NCBI RefSeq assembly: GCF_029223285.1
Contig: NZ_JARHUJ010000012.1
Span: 186,001 to 250,000 of the forward strand
DNA from: Paraflavitalea sp. CAU 1676
GTDB taxonomy: Bacteria > Bacteroidota > Bacteroidia > Chitinophagales > Chitinophagaceae
Direction of reading: 5' to 3'
DNA: 64,000 nucleotides
Shown: one piece after another, positions 27,415 to 35,329 of the stretch
Layout: the number at the start of each line of letters is the position of its first letter
Numbering within the stretch: position 1 is the first letter of the stretch
Translations under genes and position numbers: made by a program
The notes under the pieces: model-generated
Told to the model about the DNA's origin: nothing
Seen by the model: only the letters and a program-made list of their open reading frames with translations
The model's database searches: none

Positions 27415-28569
27415 ATGTCAACAATGAATACAACGATGAAATGCCTGTTCCTCGCCGCTGGTATGGTTACCCTCACCGGCTACGCAGGGAATGCTCAGTC
27501 TAAAAAAGAGGCCGGTGGTTTGAAGAACTGGCCCAAAGGCGCCTCTCCGCAGGAAGTAGGGAAGAAGGTGGCTGCACGCTTTGTGGAAGTGCCCCATCCC
27601 AATTTCGGCCGCCCGCAGCCGCCCAAAGTGATCACCTATCCCGAAGTATGCGCCTGGTATGGAGCGCTCACCTTTGCCAAGCAAAGCAAAGACAAAGCCC
27701 TCACCCAGCAACTGGCCAGCCGCTTCGAACCTTTCTTCAGCACAGAAGCCAGCATGATCCCCAAACCCGATCACGTAGACTATGCCGTGTTTGGCTCCGT
27801 GCCGCTGGAACTCTACATGCAAACCAAAGATCAGCGCTACCTCGACATGGGTAAAGGCATCGCCGATAAACAATGGGGACCTCCCGAAGGCCCGCGCGTT
27901 AAACCGGAGAGCCATGATTTTTACAACCGTGGCCTCACCTGGATGACCCGCATGTGGATCGACGATATGTTCATGATCACCGCCGTGCAGGCGCAGGCCT
28001 ATCGCGCCACCGGCGATAAGGTCTACATTGAAAGGGCGGCAAAGGAAATGGTCGTGTACCTCGATTCCCTGCAAAAGCCCAACGGCTTGTTCTACCATGC
28101 GCCCGATGTACCTTATTTCTGGGGTCGCGGCGATGGTTGGATGGCAGTAGGTATGGCCGAACTGCTCCGTTCACTGCCTAAAGACAATCCCAATCGCGAA
28201 CGCATTATGCAGGGATATAAACTCATGATGTCTTCCTTGCTGAAATACCAGGCCGAAACAGGCATGTGGCGCCAGCTGATCGACGATCCGGAATCCTGGG
28301 CCGAAACTTCGGCTACCGGCATGTTTACCTTTGCCATGATCACCGGCGTAAAAGAAGGTTGGCTCGATAAGAAAGCTTATGAACCTGCCGCCCGTAAAGC
28401 CTGGCTGGCACTTATTACCTATATCGATGAAAAAGGAGATATCAGCGAAGTGTGCGAAGGCACCAACAAAAAGAATGATCGCCAGTATTACCTAGATCGC
28501 AAGCGCAATATCGGCGATATGCACGGCCAGGCGCCTGTGCTATGGTGCGCCACCGCTTTGCTGCGTTAA
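27415..28569 (+). CDS. GH105 unsaturated rhamnogalacturonyl/uronyl hydrolase
   Basis: The 384-residue protein has a signal peptide (to about residue 28, GNAQ). GH105 motifs include DFYNRGLTWMTRMWIDDMFM (Asp183/184 region, where the catalytic aspartate lies in this family), WGRGDGWMAVGMAELL and the closing GDMHGQAPVLWCATALLR. It hydrolyses the unsaturated uronic acid left by polysaccharide lyases on rhamnogalacturonan or similar oligomers, so its presence implies a lyase step upstream. It complements the GH88 at 3836, which belongs to the related unsaturated-uronyl hydrolase group. Confidence 0.92.
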   Translation: MSTMNTTMKCLFLAAGMVTLTGYAGNAQSKKEAGGLKNWPKGASPQEVGKKVAARFVEVPHPNFGRPQPPKVITYPEVCAWYGALTFAKQSKDKALTQQLASRFEPFFSTEASMIPKPDHVDYAVFGSVPLELYMQTKDQRYLDMGKGIADKQWGPPEGPRVKPESHDFYNRGLTWMTRMWIDDMFMITAVQAQAYRATGDKVYIERAAKEMVVYLDSLQKPNGLFYHAPDVPYFWGRGDGWMAVGMAELLRSLPKDNPNRERIMQGYKLMMSSLLKYQAETGMWRQLIDDPESWAETSATGMFTFAMITGVKEGWLDKKAYEPAARKAWLALITYIDEKGDISEVCEGTNKKNDRQYYLDRKRNIGDMHGQAPVLWCATALLR

Positions 28570-28647
28570 CAAATAACGACACAAAAAGGTTGCAGCTGCA
28601 ACGCAGTTGCCCGCTTGGTACATACCGTTTTTTGATTCTGTTAACAC

Positions 28648-28671
28648 AGGGCAGTCCTCCGGGGCTGCCCT
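28648..28671 (+). terminator. Weak hairpin after the GH105 gene
   Basis: The arms AGGGCAG and CTGCCCT enclose a 10-base loop, with little T-tail. A 14-base palindrome (28589-28602, GTTGCAGCTGCAAC) and a TTTTTT run near 28630 lie just upstream. Together these probably close the GH105 transcript. Confidence 0.45.
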
Positions 28672-28755
28672 TCGTTATTGAATGGTTATTGCAACATCCG
28701 CGCAGTAAACCTTTATACCTCCTTAATGGTCTATTATAGCAAAAAAGGAGTTGTT

Positions 28756-29229
28756 ATGAAAAAGCTGCTATTTGTATTGTTGTCGATCGGACTGGCATTT
28801 GGCGCTGCTGCTCAAAAGGTCATCGTGCGCGGGGGAACCCATCATTATGTACGCCCCCACGTAGCAGTAGGGCTCGGATTAGGCTATGGGTATGCTCCCT
28901 TTTATCCATATTATGGATTTAACCCCTGGTATGGCCCATCGCCCTATGCGTGGGGATACCCGGCAAGACCCTCCCGCCTGGACCGCACCGTTCAGGATAT
29001 CAAACAGGACTATGCCGACAGGATCAAATCCGTCAGGCTGCAGGATGATATGACCGGGCACGAAAAAAGGCTCACCATCCGCGACCTGAGGCAGGAACGC
29101 GATAAAGCGGTATTGCAGGCGCAAAAGGACTATTATCACCAGCGTTCCGGGAAGAACAGGAGCAACACTCCGCCACAGAACGATAACAATAACAACAACG
29201 AAAACAATGCCGGCAGCGACAATAGCTAA
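28756..29229 (+). CDS. Small secreted protein with coiled-coil and Asn-rich tail
   Basis: The start ATG 28756 follows an AAAGGAG ribosome site (28744-28750), which is unusually strong for this phylum. A signal peptide (MKKLLFVLLSIGLAFGAAAQ) leads to a Tyr/Pro/Gly-rich stretch (APFYPYYGFNPWYGPSPY). A charged helical segment follows (about 80-130, IKQDYADRIKSVRLQDD), probably a coiled coil, and then an Asn-rich low-complexity tail. This architecture is common in small exported Bacteroidota proteins with no known role. It is monocistronic, with a clear terminator at 29251. Confidence 0.75.
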   Translation: MKKLLFVLLSIGLAFGAAAQKVIVRGGTHHYVRPHVAVGLGLGYGYAPFYPYYGFNPWYGPSPYAWGYPARPSRLDRTVQDIKQDYADRIKSVRLQDDMTGHEKRLTIRDLRQERDKAVLQAQKDYYHQRSGKNRSNTPPQNDNNNNNENNAGSDNS

Positions 29230-29250
29230 CAGCTTATTGTTCAGGCAGGC

Positions 29251-29282
29251 AAGGTGGACCACTCAGGCAGTCCACCTTTTTT
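29251..29282 (+). terminator. Intrinsic terminator
   Basis: The arms AAGGTGGAC and GTCCACCTT are followed by a T-run reaching 29282. It lies directly after the small secreted protein gene. Confidence 0.9.
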
Positions 29283-29336
29283 GTGTCTGCCCGTATCCCG
29301 CGCCATGCAACGGTCATACAACGACGGCTGTCAACC

Positions 29337-29765
29337 ATGAAAACAGTTCATATGCGGCCATATCTAATCGTTGTATTGTTGATATCAGTTATAGGGTGCA
29401 GTAAGGACAAAGAGGAAAAGGAAGTTCGGGAGGAGCTTTCGGCAGGTGGAACATTTAAAGGAACCTTTCAGCGGCAAACCAATACCGGTGGCGCCATCGT
29501 GCCCATCACGCTTGAATTGAAGGGCAATACGTATAGCGGCAGTGTTGGAGCGCCTGGCTATCGGTATCCCGTTATCGGGAGAGGTTCATTTACTGTTAAA
29601 GACAATACGATTAAGTTTCTCGATTCGCTGTATTATACAGCCGATTTTGATTGGACCCTCATCCTGAGTGAGGAATATAAAGCTTCCAGACAAGGTGATT
29701 CGATTGTGCTGTCACGTAGTTATGAGTCGAATAGGAAAGATGTTTATAAATTGAAGAAACAATAG
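29337..29765 (+). CDS. Small putative lipoprotein (142 aa)
   Basis: The start at 29337 gives MKTVHMRPYLIVVLLISVIGC, a lipoprotein signal with lipobox VIGC; ATG 29352 is an alternative. The mature part is beta-rich (GGTFKGTFQRQTNTGG, PITLELKGNTYSGSV, NTIKFLDSLYYTADFDW), suggesting a small beta-barrel or sandwich. I recognise no family. It converges with the histidine kinase gene, leaving only 8 bases between the stops. Confidence 0.65.
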   Translation: MKTVHMRPYLIVVLLISVIGCSKDKEEKEVREELSAGGTFKGTFQRQTNTGGAIVPITLELKGNTYSGSVGAPGYRYPVIGRGSFTVKDNTIKFLDSLYYTADFDWTLILSEEYKASRQGDSIVLSRSYESNRKDVYKLKKQ

Positions 29766-29773
29766 GAGAGGCT

Positions 29774-30823
29774 TTAGATCACGACCTCGTCTTCTACCTT
29801 GATCAGCGGCACCACCACGGCAAAGGTTTTCTCATCTTCCTGTACAATGATATCGTCCTGCTTCAATAGCTTGTACTTTTTGACGATATTGTTAAGTCCT
29901 ACTTTGTTCGAAGAGATCCTTTTCTTTCGCTGAAGATTGTTCGAGATCAGCAGTCGCGGTCCGGCAACTGTGGTGATCATGATCTGCAACGGTCGGTCCT
30001 TCAGCATCATATTGTGTTTAACCGCGTTCTCTACCAGCATTTGTAAAGTGAGGGAGGGGATGCGGTACCACACGAGTTCGTCGGGTATATCTATTTCCAG
30101 AAAAAGACTCTCGCCATACCGGGTTTTCAGCAAGTGATAATATGATTGGATGAATTGCATTTCCACCCACAAAGGGGCCAGGTCGCTTTCATTATTGCGC
30201 AATAGGTACCGGTACACCTTACACATCTCATCGAGGAATTTTTCGGCTTTCGTTGGGTCTTCGCTGATCAGCGAGGAAAGTGAATTGAGGCTATTGAACA
30301 GGAAGTGTGGATTTACCTGGGCCTTTAAACTCTCCAGTTGGGTTTGCAGGTTTTCCTTTTTCAATTGCTCGGCTTCGTCAGTTACCTTCTTCCATTTCTC
30401 GTAAAATGCAACCCCCTCATGGAAACTGGCCGCCAGCACGGAAGCTCCTGCACTCGAAACGCAAGCCAGCAGTAGGTGCCAGCCGTTCAACTCATAGGCG
30501 AAGAAGTGTACCCGGTCATACAGGACGAAGACCAGGGCCACGGTGATCACCGTCACCGCTACATACAGGGCCATGGACAGCAAAACGCGGCGGATAGTTT
30601 GATTGTACTTCGGGTAGCGGGCATTCATCACCAGGGCGATCAGTATCTGCAAGTACCAGGAAATAAGGCCAAAGCCGCCCGAAAGCAGCGTCGACCACCA
30701 AAAGATACCTGCTCCGGAAAAATACCTTTTTCCGAAAATGCAATAATTGACTAATATGATCACGGGAGGCAACAGCAGTCCGATGATCACCCAGTCTTTT
30801 TTGGTGTAGTATGCCAGTTTCAT
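29774..30823 (-). CDS. LytS-type sensor histidine kinase, orphan
   Basis: The start ATG 30823 (MKLAYYTKKDWVIIGLLL) is chosen over longer versions that run into non-coding sequence. The protein has 349 residues with four hydrophobic segments in the first 135 residues, then a coiled helix. A His_kinase domain (PF06580 type) includes QVNPHFLFNSLNSLSSLI with the phospho-accepting His near residue 173, and an ATPase part with LQMLVENAVKHN and the glycine region GLNNIVKKY. Such kinases normally pair with a LytTR response regulator in the same operon; none is seen within this window. The input signal is unknown. Confidence 0.88.
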   Translation of the reverse strand: MKLAYYTKKDWVIIGLLLPPVIILVNYCIFGKRYFSGAGIFWWSTLLSGGFGLISWYLQILIALVMNARYPKYNQTIRRVLLSMALYVAVTVITVALVFVLYDRVHFFAYELNGWHLLLACVSSAGASVLAASFHEGVAFYEKWKKVTDEAEQLKKENLQTQLESLKAQVNPHFLFNSLNSLSSLISEDPTKAEKFLDEMCKVYRYLLRNNESDLAPLWVEMQFIQSYYHLLKTRYGESLFLEIDIPDELVWYRIPSLTLQMLVENAVKHNMMLKDRPLQIMITTVAGPRLLISNNLQRKKRISSNKVGLNNIVKKYKLLKQDDIIVQEDEKTFAVVVPLIKVEDEVVI

Positions 30824-31119
30824 ATTGCGGGAGCGCAGGCTAAAATAAACGCCCCTTGCTTGTAATCCTAATTTGCCTGCATGAATTGTGAGTAAACCGG
30901 TTCGGATGTAGATCGTGCAGGATGAATTGTGGCGATAGGTGCTCCAGATCTCCGGGGGGTGAAGTATTTCAGTCGTGATACCGCATCTTTCAAACACGCA
31001 AATCGTCGTTCTGTCCACTCAAACATTCCCCGTGCAGCGGCATCGACCTGGAGGCTGTCATGCCCACACCACCCTCCGCAGCATGCCTGCCGATTACCTT
31101 ACCTGAAAATTGATCAAGT

Positions 31120-32502
31120 ATGAAAAGTTTGCTGTTGCCGGCACTCCTGTGCTGGAATGCGCTGGCTGCCGCCCAGGGAGCCCGGTTCGATTCCATCGTG
31201 GCGTATCCTGTAAAGCAAAAAGTAGTGGGCCTTAAGGTCGAGGACATCACCGGCGATCGCATACCCGATATCACCGTCATGTACAACGCCAACACGCCAG
31301 AATTTGGCATCCTGCAGGGCGTTGTCAATGGCCGCTTTGGCCATGAGCAATCGCACCCCAAACCCATCAATTACCAGCGCTGCGATATAGCCGATTTCAA
31401 CAAAGATGGTTTTCCCGATCTCGTTATCTCCAGTTACTGGGACAATGGCATCCGGGTGTTTTACGGAAACGCCGCGGGCGATTTCGGCACCGGGATATAT
31501 TTTGCCACCGGGGTGCACGGCCGCGAAGTGATCTGTACCGATATCAACAAAGATGGCTATGAAGACATCATAACCACCACCAGCGGTTCTGCCCACCTCA
31601 TCGCACTGCATGTATTCATCAACAAAGGGGATGGAACTTTTCACCCGAGGAAATCCTATCCCTCACAGCTCGATTCCAGCCAGGAAATATTTGTAACAGA
31701 TAAGAACGGTGACGGCCTGCCCGATATCCTCGTCACTAGCGCTTTTCCCTGGGTGATGTTCTGCTACCAGCAACCTGATGGCAGTTTTGTCGATAAATAT
31801 CTCGAAACCCAAACCTCCGCCCGCGCCGCTGTGGCCGACCTTAACCTCGATGGGCGCGAAGACCTGCTGTTACTATATTCCTCTTTCGATAATATGCCCG
31901 GATCCGATAGCCTGCTCTTATTGATGAATACTGTTGATACCGCCTTTGCCAGGCCGGTACGCATCCCGCAGGTAGGCCCTCATGCCATCAGCGCCAGCCT
32001 GCTGAAGGTCGCCGATCTCAACCGCGATGGTTTCCCTGATCTGGTACTCAACCAGATTGACGGGGATGGAGCCCCTGCAGATACACTGTTCTACCTCGCT
32101 GGCAGGTCCGATGGTGGCTTTCAATCACCGGTTAAGCTACCCATGCCGGCCAATGTGCTCCAGTTGCAGCTCGCCGACATCAACAATGACGGACTTATCG
32201 ATCTGGTAGCCGCCTGCGACGACAATACGATATACATGCTGTTTAACACTGGAGAGGCCGGCAACAAGGCCGGCAAGTTGCACTTGTACCCCAACCCGTC
32301 GTCCAATTACCTGTATGTGGGCGAGTTGGGCGAGGGCCAACACCAGATCGCTCTATATAATGCCGCTGGTATGTTGTTGCATACCTACACATCCGCAAAT
32401 TTGCTTTTTCACTGCAGCGTCGCTCATTTGCCCGCTGGTATTTACCACCTGGTGGTGAGGGACGGGCAGGGAAGAAGAACAGTCAGCTTCAGGAAGCTAT
32501 AG
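31120..32502 (+). CDS. FG-GAP/VCBS repeat protein with type IX secretion domain
   Basis: The 460-residue protein has a signal peptide (to about residue 19, AAAQG) and about seven FG-GAP-like repeats with Asp-rich loops, for example DITGDRIPDITV, DFNKDGFPDLVIS, DINKDGYEDIITT, DKNGDGLPDIL and DLNRDGFPDLVL. These calcium-binding loops form a beta-propeller. The C-terminus (from about residue 385, KLHLYPNPSSNYLYV) is a type IX sorting domain, so the product is secreted or surface-anchored. It is transcribed divergently from the LytS kinase, with 296 bases between the starts. A role in adhesion or glycan binding is possible but unproven. Confidence 0.85.
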   Translation: MKSLLLPALLCWNALAAAQGARFDSIVAYPVKQKVVGLKVEDITGDRIPDITVMYNANTPEFGILQGVVNGRFGHEQSHPKPINYQRCDIADFNKDGFPDLVISSYWDNGIRVFYGNAAGDFGTGIYFATGVHGREVICTDINKDGYEDIITTTSGSAHLIALHVFINKGDGTFHPRKSYPSQLDSSQEIFVTDKNGDGLPDILVTSAFPWVMFCYQQPDGSFVDKYLETQTSARAAVADLNLDGREDLLLLYSSFDNMPGSDSLLLLMNTVDTAFARPVRIPQVGPHAISASLLKVADLNRDGFPDLVLNQIDGDGAPADTLFYLAGRSDGGFQSPVKLPMPANVLQLQLADINNDGLIDLVAACDDNTIYMLFNTGEAGNKAGKLHLYPNPSSNYLYVGELGEGQHQIALYNAAGMLLHTYTSANLLFHCSVAHLPAGIYHLVVRDGQGRRTVSFRKL

Positions 32503-32596
32503 GAGCCTGGTTCAGAGATTACAGCAGTGTTTCATAATGGATCAAAGCTCCTGATTTTCGGAAATTCATGGACGGTTGCCAGCCTTTTGCAGAACC

Positions 32597-32608
32597 GTTT
32601 CCGGAAAC
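32597..32608. promoter_or_regulatory. 12-bp CG-centred palindrome upstream of the LacI regulator
   Basis: GTTTCCGGAAAC is a perfect palindrome 48 bases before the ATG of the LacI gene. LacI-family operators are typically CG-centred palindromes, and auto-regulation is common. A related TTTTCCGGAAAA lies at 50749-50760. Confidence 0.45.
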
Positions 32609-32656
32609 ATTTGCGTACCTTTAGTCCTGCGTGATAGCACTAAAGCACTCTCTGTT

Positions 32657-33670
32657 ATGGAACCTGTAAACCTCAAGCGGTTGGCGAAAGAGCTCAACCT
32701 TGCCATATCTACCGTATCCAGGGCCCTGCGCGACAGTTACGATATCAGTCCCGAAACGAAGAAGCGGGTATTCGAACTAGCCCAGCAACTCAATTACGAG
32801 CCCAACCCATACGCCAGTAGCCTCCGCAAGCAAAAGAGCCGCACGATTGCCGTCGTGATACCCGAGGTGGCGAACAACTTCTTTTCACTGGCCATCAATG
32901 GCATTGAATCCATCGCCCAGGAAAAAGGTTACCATGTTCTGATCTATCTCACGCACGAAGATTTTCAGAAAGAAGTGTCCATCACCCGCCACCTGCAGAG
33001 CGGGCGCGTAGATGGAATACTGATGTCGGTATCGGCCAATACAGAAGATACCAGCCACATCGTTGAATTGCACAACAAAGGCGTACCCATCATCTTCTTC
33101 GACCGCGTTTGCGATGCCATCGATACCTCCCGCATCACTACCGACGACTACGATAGCGGATTCAAAGCCACCGAACACCTGATCCAGAGTGGCTGTAAGC
33201 AGATCGCCTACCTGTCGTTCTCACAACACCTGTCCATTACGAACAAACGCATGCGGGGTTATCTCGAAGCCCTCGAGCATTACAATATTAAGCCAGATAG
33301 AAAATTGATCATCCAATGCAGCAATGACAACGGAGAAAGCTATCCGGTGCTCAGGAAATTGCTGACAGGTAAAAAACGGCCCGATGGTATTTTTGCATCT
33401 GTAGAGAAGCTGGCCATTGCCAGTTACCATGTTTGTGAAGAATTGAAAATATCCATACCGAAAGATATCAAGGTGATCAGCTTCTCCAACCTGGAAACAG
33501 CCTCCCTCCTCAATCCATCGCTCACTACCATCACGCAGCCCGCATTCGATATCGGGAAGAAAGCGGCGTCGGTACTGTTTCGCTTGCTGGAGAAGAATAA
33601 GCCCGCCTATGGTTCCGAAACCATAGTCCTCAATTCAGCCTTGATACCAAGAGAGTCTACGAGGAAATAA
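32657..33670 (+). CDS. LacI-family transcriptional regulator
   Basis: The start ATG 32657 (MEPVNLKRLAKELNLAISTV) places the LacI helix-turn-helix at the N-terminus; a longer frame upstream crosses the palindrome at 32597. The 337-residue protein has a DNA-binding domain (about 5-52, STVSRALRDSYDISPETKKRV with the hinge YEPNPYASSLRKQKSRTIAVVIP). A periplasmic-binding-protein-like effector domain follows (about 60-335, NNFFSLAINGIESIAQE, GVPIIFFDRVCD, TTITQPAFDIGKKAA). The effector is probably a sugar or uronate derivative. It lies among GH28, beta-helix and uronate genes, so these are candidate targets. No permease or enzyme gene is directly coupled to it. Confidence 0.92.
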   Translation: MEPVNLKRLAKELNLAISTVSRALRDSYDISPETKKRVFELAQQLNYEPNPYASSLRKQKSRTIAVVIPEVANNFFSLAINGIESIAQEKGYHVLIYLTHEDFQKEVSITRHLQSGRVDGILMSVSANTEDTSHIVELHNKGVPIIFFDRVCDAIDTSRITTDDYDSGFKATEHLIQSGCKQIAYLSFSQHLSITNKRMRGYLEALEHYNIKPDRKLIIQCSNDNGESYPVLRKLLTGKKRPDGIFASVEKLAIASYHVCEELKISIPKDIKVISFSNLETASLLNPSLTTITQPAFDIGKKAASVLFRLLEKNKPAYGSETIVLNSALIPRESTRK

Positions 33671-33782
33671 CTAACGTAACACCGCTATTAAACAGCAGCC
33701 GCAGCCGCCGCGCATGACCGCCGCGAAGGCTACAGTGCGAAGGTGGTCAAGTTTCCACATTACACAACAAGGTGAAAGCAGA

Positions 33783-35321
33783 TCAAAGATCCGCTTTCAC
33801 GTATTTGGCTTTGCTGGTCTTAATGCCCTTGCTCGCTTCGCCCTCCGTTTTTACAAAAGCAGCCGCCTTGCCTTTTACGGTAAAGCCGCGTACCACGGCA
33901 CCCCGTACATTTTCAAATCGTACGATCGATTCGGTGCCGGCACTGGCCGAAACCTGCCAGTCGGTAAGTTCAATCTGTTCGCCATCTTCCGCGATGAAAG
34001 CAGGGCGTAGGTCGGGCGACGAAAGGTGAAAGCGGATATTTTTGAGTTTCAAACCTTTTACATGACGGGCCCAGATGCCATACGCAGGGATCAATGGCCC
34101 AAAAGTCTTTACCTCGGGATATTGATCGATCGCTTCCGGCACCGCATGGTGGGCTTGCTCAGCCGTGCCGCCACCGGCCAGACTGATCTCTATATTCTCC
34201 AACGTTACATTGTTGATCGTGTGCCCCGGAACACCGGTAATTAGGATGCCCGAAGGAGGCTTCAGTTGCGCATCGGCAGCCGCTTCTGCCTTCACATTGC
34301 GGATCACCACCTGATCAAAGCTGCCGGTTGGTTGTTGTGTATCCTTTCCTTTCCGGAAAACAGTCAGGCGCGATCCAAGGCGCAGCAACATCGGCGTGCG
34401 CACATTCTTCATGGTAATGTCCGAAATATTTACGCGGCGCAGGTGTGCGCCGTCAACTGTTAGCAGTTTGATGCCGCCGTTGCGTGTGTCGTAAATATCG
34501 CAATGCGAAATGTTGATGTCTTCAAAGGGCGCCATCGATTCAGTACCCATCTTAATGGCAGCCTGGTTGCTCTTTAAACGCAGCCGCGTAACGGTAATAT
34601 CCTTACAGGCCATGGTGCTTGATGTAGTCTTGAAGCACAGCGCATCATCTCCGCTTTCCACATCGCAGTCGCGTATCTGCACGTTCTGGCAGCCGTCGAT
34701 GTCCATGCCATCGTTGTGCGCCACACCATGGCTCACGATCTTCACCTGCTCGATCAGGATCTGCCTGCTTTGGAAATAATGAGAGGTCCAGGCAGCTGCA
34801 TAATACAGCGACACACCCCGCACCGTTACGCCGGTGCAACGCACAATGCGCAGCAGGAAAGGCCGACGTCCCCAGATCTTCGCTTCACCCCTGGTATCGG
34901 TTAATACATGTTGTGCTTTCAGCTTAGAGCCTTGTCCGTCTATAGCACCTTCTCCTTCAATACCGATATTTTTAGCATCTACTGCCACCAGCAATGCCCA
35001 GCCCACATCGATGCCCAGCCCATCCATAAACGGATCGATGTTATCGTAGTGGTTGATATCGGTGCTGCCCAGGATCAACGCATCTTTTTGCAGTAGCAAG
35101 GTTACATTGTCTTTGATCACGATGGTGCCGCTCAGGTATTTTCCTGCCGGGAAGATCACCTTGCCGCCACCTTGCTTTGTGCAGGCATCGATGGCTTGTT
35201 GAATGGCTTTAGAGTCGAGTGTAGTACCATCGCCGGTGGCACCAAAGTCCTTCACGTTTACGTCTGCTGCATAACCATGCAGGCATAAGATGCTGAGCAG
35301 TAAGAAGAGTGTTCCTTTCAT
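33783..35321 (-). CDS. GH28 polygalacturonase-like glycoside hydrolase
   Basis: The start ATG 35321 gives MKGTLFLLLSILCLHGYAAD, a signal peptide; the frame extends upstream into the neighbour gene and is not needed. The 512-residue protein has the pectinase beta-helix start VNVKDFGATGDGTTLDSKAIQQAI. GH28 catalytic motifs are NDGMDIDG (about 203-210), ESGDDA (about 222-227) and an altered GHG motif (SHGVAHN); GGIKLLT replaces the usual RIK region. It hydrolyses alpha-1,4-galacturonan or related uronate linkages, and altered subsite residues suggest exo- or rhamnogalacturonan-type action (inference). It follows the beta-helix gene by 8 bases on the same strand, so both form one operon. Confidence 0.9.
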   Translation of the reverse strand: MKGTLFLLLSILCLHGYAADVNVKDFGATGDGTTLDSKAIQQAIDACTKQGGGKVIFPAGKYLSGTIVIKDNVTLLLQKDALILGSTDINHYDNIDPFMDGLGIDVGWALLVAVDAKNIGIEGEGAIDGQGSKLKAQHVLTDTRGEAKIWGRRPFLLRIVRCTGVTVRGVSLYYAAAWTSHYFQSRQILIEQVKIVSHGVAHNDGMDIDGCQNVQIRDCDVESGDDALCFKTTSSTMACKDITVTRLRLKSNQAAIKMGTESMAPFEDINISHCDIYDTRNGGIKLLTVDGAHLRRVNISDITMKNVRTPMLLRLGSRLTVFRKGKDTQQPTGSFDQVVIRNVKAEAAADAQLKPPSGILITGVPGHTINNVTLENIEISLAGGGTAEQAHHAVPEAIDQYPEVKTFGPLIPAYGIWARHVKGLKLKNIRFHLSSPDLRPAFIAEDGEQIELTDWQVSASAGTESIVRFENVRGAVVRGFTVKGKAAAFVKTEGEASKGIKTSKAKYVKADL

Positions 35322-35329
35322 AAGACTTA

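Noticed and set aside
33772-33800. Hairpin GTGAAAGC/GCTTTCAC at the 3' end of the GH28 gene
   Set aside because: It overlaps the stop codon and has no T-run on either strand, so I did not call it a terminator.
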